Positions 7,436 to 15,994 of a DNA stretch of 64,000 bases are shown here, in pieces. The stretch spans positions 2,418,001-2,482,000 of the forward strand of contig NZ_JAUSZI010000002.1 in the NCBI RefSeq assembly GCF_030817415.1, given 5' to 3'. Each line of letters opens with the position of its first letter. The stretch's first letter is position 1. This stretch comes from Streptomyces umbrinus. Lineage in GTDB: Bacteria; Actinomycetota; Actinomycetes; Streptomycetales; Streptomycetaceae. The notes beneath the pieces are model-generated. The model ran no database searches, was not told where the DNA came from, and worked only from the letters and a program-made list of their open reading frames with translations. A program made the translations under genes and the position numbers.

Positions 7436-8707
7436 ATGGCCAGACAGGACGTGAAGGACGAGGTCCTCTATCTGCGGGCGGCGGGGCTGGATCTGGGCAA
7501 GCGGTTCCTGCTGGCGTGCGTACGCACGCCGTGCTTGAAGCGGCCGGGAACCTGGACGCTGGAGACCGAGCGGTTCGCCACCACCCCGGCCGAGATCCGG
7601 CGTCTGCTGGCCTGGCTACTCGAGCGCCGGGTCGAGGTGGTGGTGCTCGAGGCCACCTCGGACTACTGGCGCCACCTCTACTACACCTTGCAGCCGCATC
7701 TGAACCTGATGCTGGTCAACCCGGCCCACCTCAAGGGCATTCGGGGGCGCAAGAGCGACCCCAGCGACGCCGCGTTCCTGGCCCGGGCGGGCGCCTCGGG
7801 CATGGTGATGGGCTCCTTCGTGCCCGAGCGGGAGATCCGCGAACTGCGGGACCTGACCCGCCGCCGCACGCAGCTCATCACGGCACGCGGGCAGGAGGCC
7901 CAGCGGCTGGAGAAGGAACTCGAGGACACCGGCATGAAGCTGTCCTCGGTGCTCAGCGACATCACCGGGGCCAGCGGACGCGCCATCATCAACGCACTGA
8001 TCGGCGGCGAGCGTGACCCCCAGGCGCTGGCCGACCTGGCCATCCGGCGGGCCCGCAGCAAGATCCCGGCCCTGGTTGAGGCACTGGACGGCACGTTCAC
8101 CGAGCACCACGCGTTCATGTGCCGGCACTACCTCGACGAGATCGACCACCTCACCGCCACGGCCGACCAGCTGGACCAGCGGATCACCGCGCTGCTGACC
8201 CGCCTGGAGCACAACAAGGACATCGAGAACCTGGACACCATCCCCGGCATCGGCCCCGCGGCGGCTGAGATCATCATCGCTGAGACCGGTGGGGACATGA
8301 CCCAGTTCGCCACCGCCGGCCATCTCGCCTCCTGGATCGGGGTCTGCCCGGGCATGAACGAATCCGCCGGCGTCACCAAATCCGCCCGTACCCGCAACGG
8401 CAACAGCAACCTGAAACGGCTGTTGGGCATCGCCGCGATGTCGGTGACCCGGAACAAGGACTGCTATCTCAGCGCCTACTACCGGCGCATCGCCGCCCGC
8501 CGCGGACGACAGCGGGCCCTGGTCGCGGTGATGCGCAAACTCGCCGTCGCGATCTGGCACATCCTCCGCCACAAGACCCGCTACCAGGACCTCGGCGCCG
8601 ACTACTTCACCCGCCGCGACCCTGAACGCGCCATGCGTCGCATGACCAAGGAAGCCAACCGCCTCGGCCTCACCGTCCGCTTCGAGCCCATCGCAGCAAC
8701 GGCCTGA
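7436..8707 (+). CDS. IS110-family transposase (DEDD RuvC-like plus transposase_20)
   Basis: A complete 423-residue protein. The N-terminal RuvC-like half shows AAGLDLGKRF (first Asp), VLEATSDYWRHL (Glu) and KSDPSDAAFLAR (last acidic pair). The C-terminal Tnp20 half shows IPGIGPAAAEIIIAE and HLASWIGVCPGMNESAG, with TKSARTRNGNSNLKRLL carrying the conserved Ser region. The start ATG 7436 follows GGGAGGGA; the frame is open further upstream but without a better site. IS110 elements usually lack inverted repeats and target duplications and encode a guide (bridge) RNA in a non-coding end; the roughly 240-340 bp before the gene are the obvious place. Element boundaries could not be set. Confidence 0.93.
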   Translation: MARQDVKDEVLYLRAAGLDLGKRFLLACVRTPCLKRPGTWTLETERFATTPAEIRRLLAWLLERRVEVVVLEATSDYWRHLYYTLQPHLNLMLVNPAHLKGIRGRKSDPSDAAFLARAGASGMVMGSFVPEREIRELRDLTRRRTQLITARGQEAQRLEKELEDTGMKLSSVLSDITGASGRAIINALIGGERDPQALADLAIRRARSKIPALVEALDGTFTEHHAFMCRHYLDEIDHLTATADQLDQRITALLTRLEHNKDIENLDTIPGIGPAAAEIIIAETGGDMTQFATAGHLASWIGVCPGMNESAGVTKSARTRNGNSNLKRLLGIAAMSVTRNKDCYLSAYYRRIAARRGRQRALVAVMRKLAVAIWHILRHKTRYQDLGADYFTRRDPERAMRRMTKEANRLGLTVRFEPIAATA

Positions 8708-9066
8708 CCAGCACACTCACTCAACTTTTCGTGTCAGCATCCGGAGTGTGTTCCAGATCCCAAAAGTCACCGACCCCAAAGGGTTCCATTCAGAGACCGT
8801 TGCCGAGCGCCAACACACCCCACCAGCACGTCACCGGCAGCTGGCGTCCCCTAGCTGACCTCACTGCCATCCGGGCGCTGTGGTAGCGCATCAATTGCCG
8901 CAGTTTAGGTGGCACCGTGCCGCCACCGGTACGGACGCCGACAGCCAGTCACACCGAACCTCCTGCTTGTTCCCGCGCTCCGGCGGCGCACCTGAACGCC
9001 ACCCGATACCCCCCAACAGCCCTGGGCCAGCAGCGCGCCAGCCCAGGGCGTGACTCGAGCCCATGG
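8708..9066. other. Non-coding stretch after IS110
   Basis: About 360 bp with no convincing gene on either strand. Its first 50 bp presumably include the right end of the IS110 element. A GTGTCAG heptamer at 8731-8737 also occurs at 7362-7368 on the left side, but this is too short to define the ends. Confidence 0.35.
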
Positions 9067-9216
9067 CTACTCGCGGCCGCCGCGTGCCGCGTAGATCAGG
9101 GCGATCAGGACCAGCATCGCCATGGCGAGGTTACGGACCTCAGCCGGGTCCCAGCCCGACTGCAGGGCGACGACGAGTACGGCAGCTACGGCGTAGGCCC
9201 AGGTGGTGCGACGCAT
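9067..9216 (-). CDS. Small single- or two-span membrane protein
   Basis: A 49-residue protein starting MRRTTWAYAV at 9216, preceded by GGAG at good spacing. It has two hydrophobic stretches (WAYAVAAVLVVAL and NLAMAMLVLIALIYAA) separated by QSGWDPAEVR and ends with a basic-acidic tail. It is divergent from the HTH/propeller gene across about 140 bp, so the two may be co-regulated. Function unknown. Confidence 0.55.
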   Translation of the reverse strand: MRRTTWAYAVAAVLVVALQSGWDPAEVRNLAMAMLVLIALIYAARGGRE

Positions 9217-9359
9217 CTTGGATCTCCAACTTCCTCTTTGACTAGGCAACTTGGAGAAAAGCGTGGGAACTGGTGTGATTGTCCGCCTCACCAAAGAGGT
9301 GTCCCTGCAGGAAGAAGACGGACAACCCCCACTCGTCCGCGGACAGAAGGACCAAGAGC

Positions 9360-11969
9360 GTGTCGCGATCGGGACAGCCCCCGAAGCCGCTGGACGGCGA
9401 CACTCCGCAGGCAAATGAGCTTGCGGCATGGTTGCGGAAGCTGACCTACCCCCTGACCGTGCGGCAACTGGAGGAGCGCTTCACGTTCGGGCGGAGCCAG
9501 TGGAGCGAATTCCGCAGAGGACGAAAGCTCATCCCCAGCTACCTCCTGGAGGAGCTGGTGAACGACCTCGTCCGCGAGCCGCGGCTGCGCGAGACGACCC
9601 GCGCCGAGGGGCGGCGGCGGCTGGCCGCGGCTGAGCAGGCGGCGATGGGCAAGGCACAGCTGCCGCCCCCGAAGGATCGGGGGCCGGCGCTGGAGCTGCA
9701 CATCCGCCTCGACGATGCGCGCAAGGGGCAGCTACAGGCACAAGAGACCGTCATGTTCATGTCCCAGCTGATCTTCCGGTTGCTGGGCCTGATGGCCGAG
9801 CTCAATAAGCAGTGCCGCATCCTGGAAGAGCAGCGCGACCGTGCCACGGACAAGGCGCGTACCGAGGTCCTGGCAGAGATCGGCCAGCACCTGGTCGAGC
9901 TGAAGCAGCGCAATAGGCAGGCCGACGAGCGCGTGGCCAGGGCGCGGCGCAAACGAGAGGAGGCCGAGCAAATCCGCGTCGCCGCCCAGCAACTCGCCGA
10001 GCAGTACCGCCGCGCACTGGAAGCATTTCAGCAGCGCACAACCGATGGCGAGCCCGAGCCACCTGACGCAGAACCCGAGTCCAGCCCGGTGGTGCCGCTG
10101 TATGAGTACGACGTCCTCCTGGAGCACGCCGACGACGAGCTCGCTGCCCACGCCCAGGAGCTGTCGCAGTTGCGCGAGCAGATCGGCCTTGACCACCCCA
10201 ACGACACTGACCCTGATCCTGGCCCCAAGATTGTCCGCGGCGAAATCGTGGACAGCGCGGACAAGCCGATGAACAGCAGCAACGCAGCGGACAGCGGCAA
10301 GGGAGCCGTGTCCGCAGACACCCCGGACAAGCCCGATCAGCCAAGCGATCATCTTCGCCAGACCGGCGTCGTCCTCGACACCCGCGAGGACGCCCAGGCC
10401 TACCACGCGTCCGGAAGAGCGTTGCCCCGTGCTAACCCGGACAACCCTTCGACCAGCGCCATAAGAGACGACGGCTCTGGCGTCCCCGAAGCGCTGGTCC
10501 ACTCGGACTCGCCACGCCTCCTCGTCGGCGCGACGGGTGAGCACCGCAGCCACAGTTCACGAGGCCCCGCGCACAGGACAGCGCCAGCGGGGCCGGCAGC
10601 CCACCGAGACGGGGCGGGCGGGCCCGTCCCAGGCCTTTCGCGGCCGTGGTCACACAGACGACTCTCACGACCTTCCGCCCGCAGCATTGCTATGGCCACC
10701 TTGGTCGCGCTGAGTGCCGGATCGGCTCTGCTGTTCGGCGTACCCTGGCTGGAGAAATCGAGCGGGTTGCCAGACCGTTCCCGGCCAACGCAGCACGCCC
10801 CCATTGGAGGCGATGACCGCCCTGCTCAGGCGCGTTCCCAAACCACGCTATATGCCTGGGGCGACGGCACGTTGCACGCGCTGGATGCCGACACCGGCAA
10901 GGAACACTGGACCCATCCCACCGTCAGGCACGAGGACGGCAACCCTGATCTAGGGTCGGCCGACGGTAACCTCTACGTGAGCGTCGGGCCCGATGAACGG
11001 TATAGGTGGGGCGTCGACGTTCTGGATGCCGTCACCGGCAAGAAGCGCTGGGACCACCTCACCGAGTTCGGACAGCCGACCGGCACACACGCCAACGGCA
11101 TGCTGTACGTCATCGACGACGAAGTGCCCGGCCGGACCGACGAGGTCCCTGATCCGCCGCCCATCGGCGGCGAGGAGATGGCAGGCATCCCCGCCGGTCT
11201 CACCGCATTGGACGCGACCACCGGCAAGGAACGCTGGAGCTACCCCACCGGGGAATTTGACGCCACTCCAGTGTCGGACGGAAAGAACATCTACTCCGGC
11301 GGAGCGTTCGCCCTGTTTGCGCTGGATGCAGACACCGGCGAAAAACGCTGGAGCTATGAGGGCTGGGTGCACAGCTTGGCGGCGGACGACGGCATGATCT
11401 ACGCCTCCTACAACAATTGGTGGTCAAACGGGCTTGAGCTGGTCGCGTTGGATGCGGAAAGCGGCACCAAGCGGTGGAGCTACCCCCGCACTGCCGAAGC
11501 CGATGATCCCGTCGTCACCGGCGGGACCGTGTTCCTCAACGACGCATCACTGACCGCGCTGGACGGGAAGACCGGCAACAAGCGCTGGACCTATCCCAAG
11601 AAGCTCACAACCTCTCCCATGGTCGCCGGCGGCACGGTGTACGCCCTCAGCAACGGTGAAGTGGTCGCGCTGGACGAGGACACAGGCAAGAAGCGGTGGA
11701 GCTACCCCACCCGAGATGCAGCTCATGCCGTGGTCCTCGACGGCACCGTCTACGTCAGCGGCACAGACGTGGTAGCTCTGGATGCAAAGACCGGCGCCAA
11801 GCGCTGGAGCCACGGTCTCGGCGACAGCGCAAGCACCCCGATCGTCACCGACACGGTCGTGTACGTAGGCAGCTCAAACGGCGTCACCGCACTTGACGCG
11901 GAATCCGGAAAGGAGCGCTGGACCTTCCCCTGCGACACCCCCGAACTGCTGACCACGGCCGTGCCATGA
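9360..11969 (+). CDS. Membrane protein: HTH-like and coiled-coil cytoplasmic half, external nine-repeat PQQ-type propeller
   Basis: About 869 residues from GTG 9360, chosen because AGAAGG ends 9 bases before it; a TTG at 9279 is an alternative. Residues 15-70 (LRKLTYPLTVRQLEERFTFG, RSQWSEFRRGRKLIP) resemble a helix-turn-helix. Residues 110-230 are a charged coiled coil. A Pro/Ser/Asp-rich linker follows, then a membrane span near 440-462 (AMATLVALSAGSALLFGV), then an extracellular domain with nine LDAxTGxxRWSY-like motifs, the signature of PQQ-like beta-propellers. It probably senses something outside the cell and acts through the cytoplasmic half. The kinase at 12773 carries the same kind of propeller. 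Confidence 0.8.
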   Translation: MSRSGQPPKPLDGDTPQANELAAWLRKLTYPLTVRQLEERFTFGRSQWSEFRRGRKLIPSYLLEELVNDLVREPRLRETTRAEGRRRLAAAEQAAMGKAQLPPPKDRGPALELHIRLDDARKGQLQAQETVMFMSQLIFRLLGLMAELNKQCRILEEQRDRATDKARTEVLAEIGQHLVELKQRNRQADERVARARRKREEAEQIRVAAQQLAEQYRRALEAFQQRTTDGEPEPPDAEPESSPVVPLYEYDVLLEHADDELAAHAQELSQLREQIGLDHPNDTDPDPGPKIVRGEIVDSADKPMNSSNAADSGKGAVSADTPDKPDQPSDHLRQTGVVLDTREDAQAYHASGRALPRANPDNPSTSAIRDDGSGVPEALVHSDSPRLLVGATGEHRSHSSRGPAHRTAPAGPAAHRDGAGGPVPGLSRPWSHRRLSRPSARSIAMATLVALSAGSALLFGVPWLEKSSGLPDRSRPTQHAPIGGDDRPAQARSQTTLYAWGDGTLHALDADTGKEHWTHPTVRHEDGNPDLGSADGNLYVSVGPDERYRWGVDVLDAVTGKKRWDHLTEFGQPTGTHANGMLYVIDDEVPGRTDEVPDPPPIGGEEMAGIPAGLTALDATTGKERWSYPTGEFDATPVSDGKNIYSGGAFALFALDADTGEKRWSYEGWVHSLAADDGMIYASYNNWWSNGLELVALDAESGTKRWSYPRTAEADDPVVTGGTVFLNDASLTALDGKTGNKRWTYPKKLTTSPMVAGGTVYALSNGEVVALDEDTGKKRWSYPTRDAAHAVVLDGTVYVSGTDVVALDAKTGAKRWSHGLGDSASTPIVTDTVVYVGSSNGVTALDAESGKERWTFPCDTPELLTTAVP

Positions 11970-12772
11970 CGAGACGGGCCCCCACGTCATCGTCCAGGTG
12001 ATCACCCGCCTCCGGCGCCGCAGCAGGACATCGATGCCCTCGACGACATCCACCAACAGCTGTCCTCGCGCTTGAGGTCCCGGGCGAGCGGCGCGCAATG
12101 CTCCTCGCCGACCCGTCGAAGGTGACCGTCGACGACGGGGTGACCCTGGACTGCACGAGAACCCGCGGCGGATCGAGCGGCAGATTGGACAGGTCCACCA
12201 GGCCCCCGCGCCGACGGCTCGGACGACAACCCGATGGCGTTGGTGGCCTTTTCGTCTGGCAGGGCTTCGGTGTAGGCGCAGCGGCTGTAGCCGTTGCCAG
12301 CCCGTCGACCGCGGAGTTCAGATACGCGTAGCCACCGCGTTCGTCGCCTCGTGGCGAGCGGTAGGTGCTCCGGGACCTCGTCCCGCAGGGCGCCCTCGCG
12401 TCCGTCCGGTGCTTGCCAGCCGCGGCCGACGCAGGCCTGTCGGTTGTGTTCCTGGCTGGTCGCGAGTACGCCGACCGCGCCCCCTGGTCCCAGCCGCGGG
12501 ACTGGCCTACACCCGCAGCTCCGGCGCTGGTGTAAAGGCCCCCATGGACAACCGGCCTGTGCGGCTCACGGCGTCGACCACTGCCCGGTGCGACTCGGGC
12601 CTCGCACGTGTCCTGAATGACCACCATGGTGTCGTGCTGGGTACCGATTAATCCCGATCTTGACAGCAGTGACGTTTCGCTGAGCTGAATACGTACGAGA
12701 GCCCGACATCGGAAGGATTAATAGTTCTAGGGTGGCTCCCGACTTCCAGAAACTGCGCGGCTGGGGGGTTGG
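11970..12772. other. 800-bp stretch with no recognisable gene
   Basis: Frames are open on both strands but are low-complexity, Arg/Pro/Gly-rich and mutually overlapping, with no recognisable domain or good start. It may be a decayed gene. The last 60 bp before 12773 probably contain the kinase promoter. Confidence 0.4.
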
Positions 12773-14935
12773 GTGGCGCTACGCAAAGAGGATCCCACGT
12801 TCGTGGGCGGCTACCGTTTAGAGAGCCGGCTGGGGGCTGGCGGTATGGGGGTGGTCTACCGGGCGTCCTCCGCTTCTGGCCGCCCGGTTGCTCTGAAGGT
12901 GATAGGGCGCGAATGGGCCGAGGACCCCGAGTTCCGAGCACGGTTCGAACTGGAGGTCGCTGCTGCTCGTATGGTCCACAGCGAGTTCACCGCTCCCATC
13001 GTCGACGCCGATCCTCACGCGCCGGCCCCCTGGATGGCCAGCCAGTACATACCTGGAGAATCGCTCGCCGCCCGCGTGAGGGAGCGCGGCCCGCTCAATG
13101 CACAGGAGTTTCACTCGCTGGCGAAGGCTCTGGCACGTGGGCTGCGGGACATCCACCGGGCTGGAGTGGTGCATCGCGACCTCAAGCCCGGCAACATCCT
13201 GCTGAGTGAACGCGGCCCTCTCATCATCGACTTCGGCGTCTCCCGCGCCGTGGACGGCAAGCCCCTGACCGCCGCAGGCCAGATCGTCGGCACGCCCGCC
13301 TACATGGCACCGGAGCAGTTCACAGCTCCATCGGAGGCCGGGCCGGCGGCTGACGTGTTCTCCCTGGGCTGCGTGCTGGTCTTCGCCGCCACCGAGCACA
13401 GCCCGTTCGAAGCGAACAGCCCCGTCGCTGCGGCCTACCGGGGCATGCACGAAGAACCTGACCTCAGGGAACTGCCCGACGCTTTCCGCAGCCTGGTCGC
13501 CGCCTGCCTGCACAAGGCGCCGGACGACCGCCCCAGCCTGGCACAGGTACTCGCGGAGCTGGACTGCCCCGAGCGGCAACGCAAGGCCCGTATCACCGCA
13601 GTCCGCACGCTTCGAACCGCCACCGGCCAGTGGCTTACCCGGCGCGTACCCGCCTGGATGGCTGGCCTGACAGCCTTGACGTCAGGAGCAGTGGCTCTTG
13701 CTGCGGTGGCCATCGGCCTGATTCCGGCGGGCACGATATTACAGAAGGAGCAAGGCACCTGGGAGACATCGTTCAGCGCACACGGTGATATCCGCCGATG
13801 CGCCCTGCACGGCGCCATCTACTGCGTGACCGAAGACGGCTCCGTCACCCGCGTCGACACCGACGACGGAAGAATCACGTGGACCAGTGGCTTCCCCAGG
13901 GAGGAGGCCAGAGTCTCAAGACCGCCGCACAGCGGCGTGGTCGTGCTCGGCGCAACCCACGGCAGGGTCATCACCGCCTATCAGCGCGCCCGCGAAGACG
14001 ATGGAGCCTGGCAACTTCTTGACTCCAGGCTCTCCGTGCTTGACGCCGACACCGGCAGAAGACTGTGGACCCGGCTGATCCCCCACAACAGCACCCCGTT
14101 CGACGACTTCCCGGCCGCACAGCTCGCCGGATCGACGCTCTACATCACGGACCTGGCCAAAGCCAAGCCCGAAGTCCAGGCGATCGACGTAGCAACGCGG
14201 GATGTCCGCTGGAGGCGGACCCTGCAGAAGCGCGAGGTGCCCACGGCGACGCCTCACGGCCTTTACACGATCCGGGAGACCCAGCAGTCTCTGAGCCGAC
14301 GCCCCCAGCGTACGGTGATCACAGCGCTCGACTCCGTCACCGGACACGCAGCCTGGTCCATCACCCAGGACGAGGCTCTGACTTTCGCGGGTTCCGCACC
14401 GGGCGCCGTGTACCTGGTCGAGCGCCACGACAAGGCAGACGTAACCAGCGGCGACGATGGTGGTATCGATTCCCGGCACGTAGCGGTGGTGCGCCTCGAT
14501 ACCAGCACCCGCACCCACGTGCGTGTCCCCGTGCCCGGAGTGTCCGGCATGCGCCTTTCGGTGGACGGCTTCAGATGGGCCGGTGAAGGAATGTACGGAA
14601 TCGCAGACGACGACACCTTCTACTTGCGGGACGACTCCGGGAAAACCATCGCAGTCGACAGCAAGAGCAAGAAGATACGCTGGAAGGTCAAGTTCCCTAT
14701 GCAGAACAGCACGCCGACCCTTTTCGGCCACCGGCTTTACTACTCTGCATCGAACGGAAGCATCACCGCACTCGACTCCCGCACCGGCCAGCAGGACTGG
14801 CACTTCCAGCCACCACACCCCGTAGATCGCTTCAGGAAAGACCCCTTGGGCCCGGTCACGGGCGCCAACGGACGGCTGTACGCCATATCAAACAGCAACA
14901 GCCTCTTCATGGCCGAAACAGGTGCCGTTCCCTGA
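12773..14935 (+). CDS. Receptor Ser/Thr protein kinase with external PQQ-like propeller
   Basis: A 720-residue protein from GTG 12773, just after a G-rich site. Residues 12-265 are a complete kinase: glycine loop LGAGGMGVVYRA, VALKV lysine, catalytic HRDLKPGN, DFGVSRA, and APEQF. A single membrane span lies near 300-325 (LTSGAVALAAVAIGLIPAG). The outer 390 residues are a propeller with degenerate PQQ motifs (VDTDDGRITWTS, LDADTGRRLWTR, IDVATRDVRWRR, LDSRTGQQDWHF). All catalytic residues are present, so it should be active. It probably phosphorylates cytoplasmic partners in response to an external ligand; the adjacent HTH/propeller protein is a candidate partner (inference). Confidence 0.9.
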   Translation: MALRKEDPTFVGGYRLESRLGAGGMGVVYRASSASGRPVALKVIGREWAEDPEFRARFELEVAAARMVHSEFTAPIVDADPHAPAPWMASQYIPGESLAARVRERGPLNAQEFHSLAKALARGLRDIHRAGVVHRDLKPGNILLSERGPLIIDFGVSRAVDGKPLTAAGQIVGTPAYMAPEQFTAPSEAGPAADVFSLGCVLVFAATEHSPFEANSPVAAAYRGMHEEPDLRELPDAFRSLVAACLHKAPDDRPSLAQVLAELDCPERQRKARITAVRTLRTATGQWLTRRVPAWMAGLTALTSGAVALAAVAIGLIPAGTILQKEQGTWETSFSAHGDIRRCALHGAIYCVTEDGSVTRVDTDDGRITWTSGFPREEARVSRPPHSGVVVLGATHGRVITAYQRAREDDGAWQLLDSRLSVLDADTGRRLWTRLIPHNSTPFDDFPAAQLAGSTLYITDLAKAKPEVQAIDVATRDVRWRRTLQKREVPTATPHGLYTIRETQQSLSRRPQRTVITALDSVTGHAAWSITQDEALTFAGSAPGAVYLVERHDKADVTSGDDGGIDSRHVAVVRLDTSTRTHVRVPVPGVSGMRLSVDGFRWAGEGMYGIADDDTFYLRDDSGKTIAVDSKSKKIRWKVKFPMQNSTPTLFGHRLYYSASNGSITALDSRTGQQDWHFQPPHPVDRFRKDPLGPVTGANGRLYAISNSNSLFMAETGAVP

Positions 14936-15359
14936 TAACTGGCACCATTGGACGGCGCCCCTGGCGTGCCACTCGGGCAGTTGCTAAAGGTTGTCCCGTA
15001 AGTGATCTTGCAGGTGCTGCGGACGCGGGTGACAGGGCGCGGTCGGCTCGGTTATCCGGTGAGGGCGAGGTTGTACAGGCGGGCAATGCCGAGCACGGCG
15101 TGGTAGACGCCGTCGCCTTTCAGGCGGCAGTCGAGCTCAACGAGGTCGCGGCTGTAGACCAGAGGCGGTCTCGATCGCCGCCTTGCCTGGAATCCGGTGT
15201 GCGCGGCGGCTGTTCCTTGTGGGTCAAACGACCGGCACACTCTGCGACCGGGCCGGGCTACTGTGCCCGTCGTACGGGGCTGACACCGGCCATGGCGGTC
15301 GCGCATGACCTCACCCGCAGGGCGATGCACGACTGACAAAGTTCCCTGCACGGACGACA
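14936..15359. other. Gene-poor region, possible decayed IS
   Basis: About 420 bp with no intact gene. On the minus strand 15052-15170 reads VELDCRLKGDGVYHAVLGI followed by ARLYNLALTG and a stop, and the segment GTTGTCCCGTAAGTGATC just left of it (around 14991-15008) is reminiscent of IS5-type ends. I take it as a possible transposase tail, with low certainty. Confidence 0.3.
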
Positions 15360-15368
15360 AATTCCGAA
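15360..15368. repeat. 9-bp target-site duplication, left copy
   Basis: AATTCCGAA immediately precedes the left inverted repeat (GGGTGCGGATCC) of the ISKra4 element and is repeated exactly after its right end. Confidence 0.9.
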
Positions 15369-15469
15369 GGGTGCGGATCCTTTCGAGGGGCAGCTGAGCT
15401 GGGAAGACGCTGATTGACGTGTGAGCGGTGCCGTCGTACTCCTACCGTGGCGGGGTGGAGGTGGGCGCG

Positions 15470-15994
15470 ATGGTGTCGTTGCCGGAAGAGCTCCAGGCGC
15501 GGGAGGCCGCGGCTCGACAGCGGGTGGAAGAACTCCAGGCCGAGGCTGCGGAGTTGGCCGTCCGGCTGGAGAAGGCCCGGGCGGATCTGTCGCGGTTGGA
15601 GATCACGCGGGAGACCGTCGCGCAAGTGCTCGCGGAGTTGTCGGCCGCCCAGGCAGCGCCGGAAGCAGAGGCGCGCGATGCGCCGGACCCCAAGGCGCCG
15701 GCGCCTCACGGCATCGGAGTGATGGCCGTGCCGCCGTGGCGGGAGGGCCTGGTCGTTCAAGTGCTGCCGGACGTGTACCGGGACATCGTGGAGATCGTCG
15801 CTGATGCTCCAGGTCCGTTGCAGGCCAAGCAGATCGTGCCGCGGATCGGGTTGGAGGCCACCACGGCGAAGATCGAGGGGACACGGGGAAAGCTGAAGCG
15901 TCTGGTGGAGCGGGGCTGGCTGGACGAGGACGCACCGGGACGGTTCACCCTCGCTCGCCACGACGGGGACGCCGACCAGGTCAACTCCCGGTGA
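15470..15994 (+). CDS. ISKra4-associated accessory protein with coiled coil
   Basis: A 174-residue protein from ATG 15470 with GGAGGT 7 bases upstream. Residues 1-55 form a coiled coil (LPEELQAREAAARQRVEEL and onwards). The C-terminal half (YRDIVEIVADAPGPLQAKQI, VPRIGLEATTAKIEGTRGKL, KRLVERGWL) reads as a winged-helix domain. Its stop overlaps a GTG in frame with the transposase (GTGA). It lies inside the IS and probably regulates or assists transposition; no activity is demonstrated for it here. Confidence 0.75.
   Translation: MVSLPEELQAREAAARQRVEELQAEAAELAVRLEKARADLSRLEITRETVAQVLAELSAAQAAPEAEARDAPDPKAPAPHGIGVMAVPPWREGLVVQVLPDVYRDIVEIVADAPGPLQAKQIVPRIGLEATTAKIEGTRGKLKRLVERGWLDEDAPGRFTLARHDGDADQVNSR

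Noticed and set aside
7616..8716. 366-residue minus-strand open frame
   Set aside because: Antisense to the IS110 transposase; composition of a shadow frame.
10861..11969. Tandem DNA repeats or CRISPR-like array from the regular motif in the propeller gene
   Set aside because: The repeats are coding, imperfect at DNA level and encode propeller blades in one continuous frame.
11884..12627. 247-residue minus-strand open frame in the 12-kb gap
   Set aside because: Low-complexity Arg/Pro/Ser content, no start signal or domain; overlaps the end of the propeller gene.
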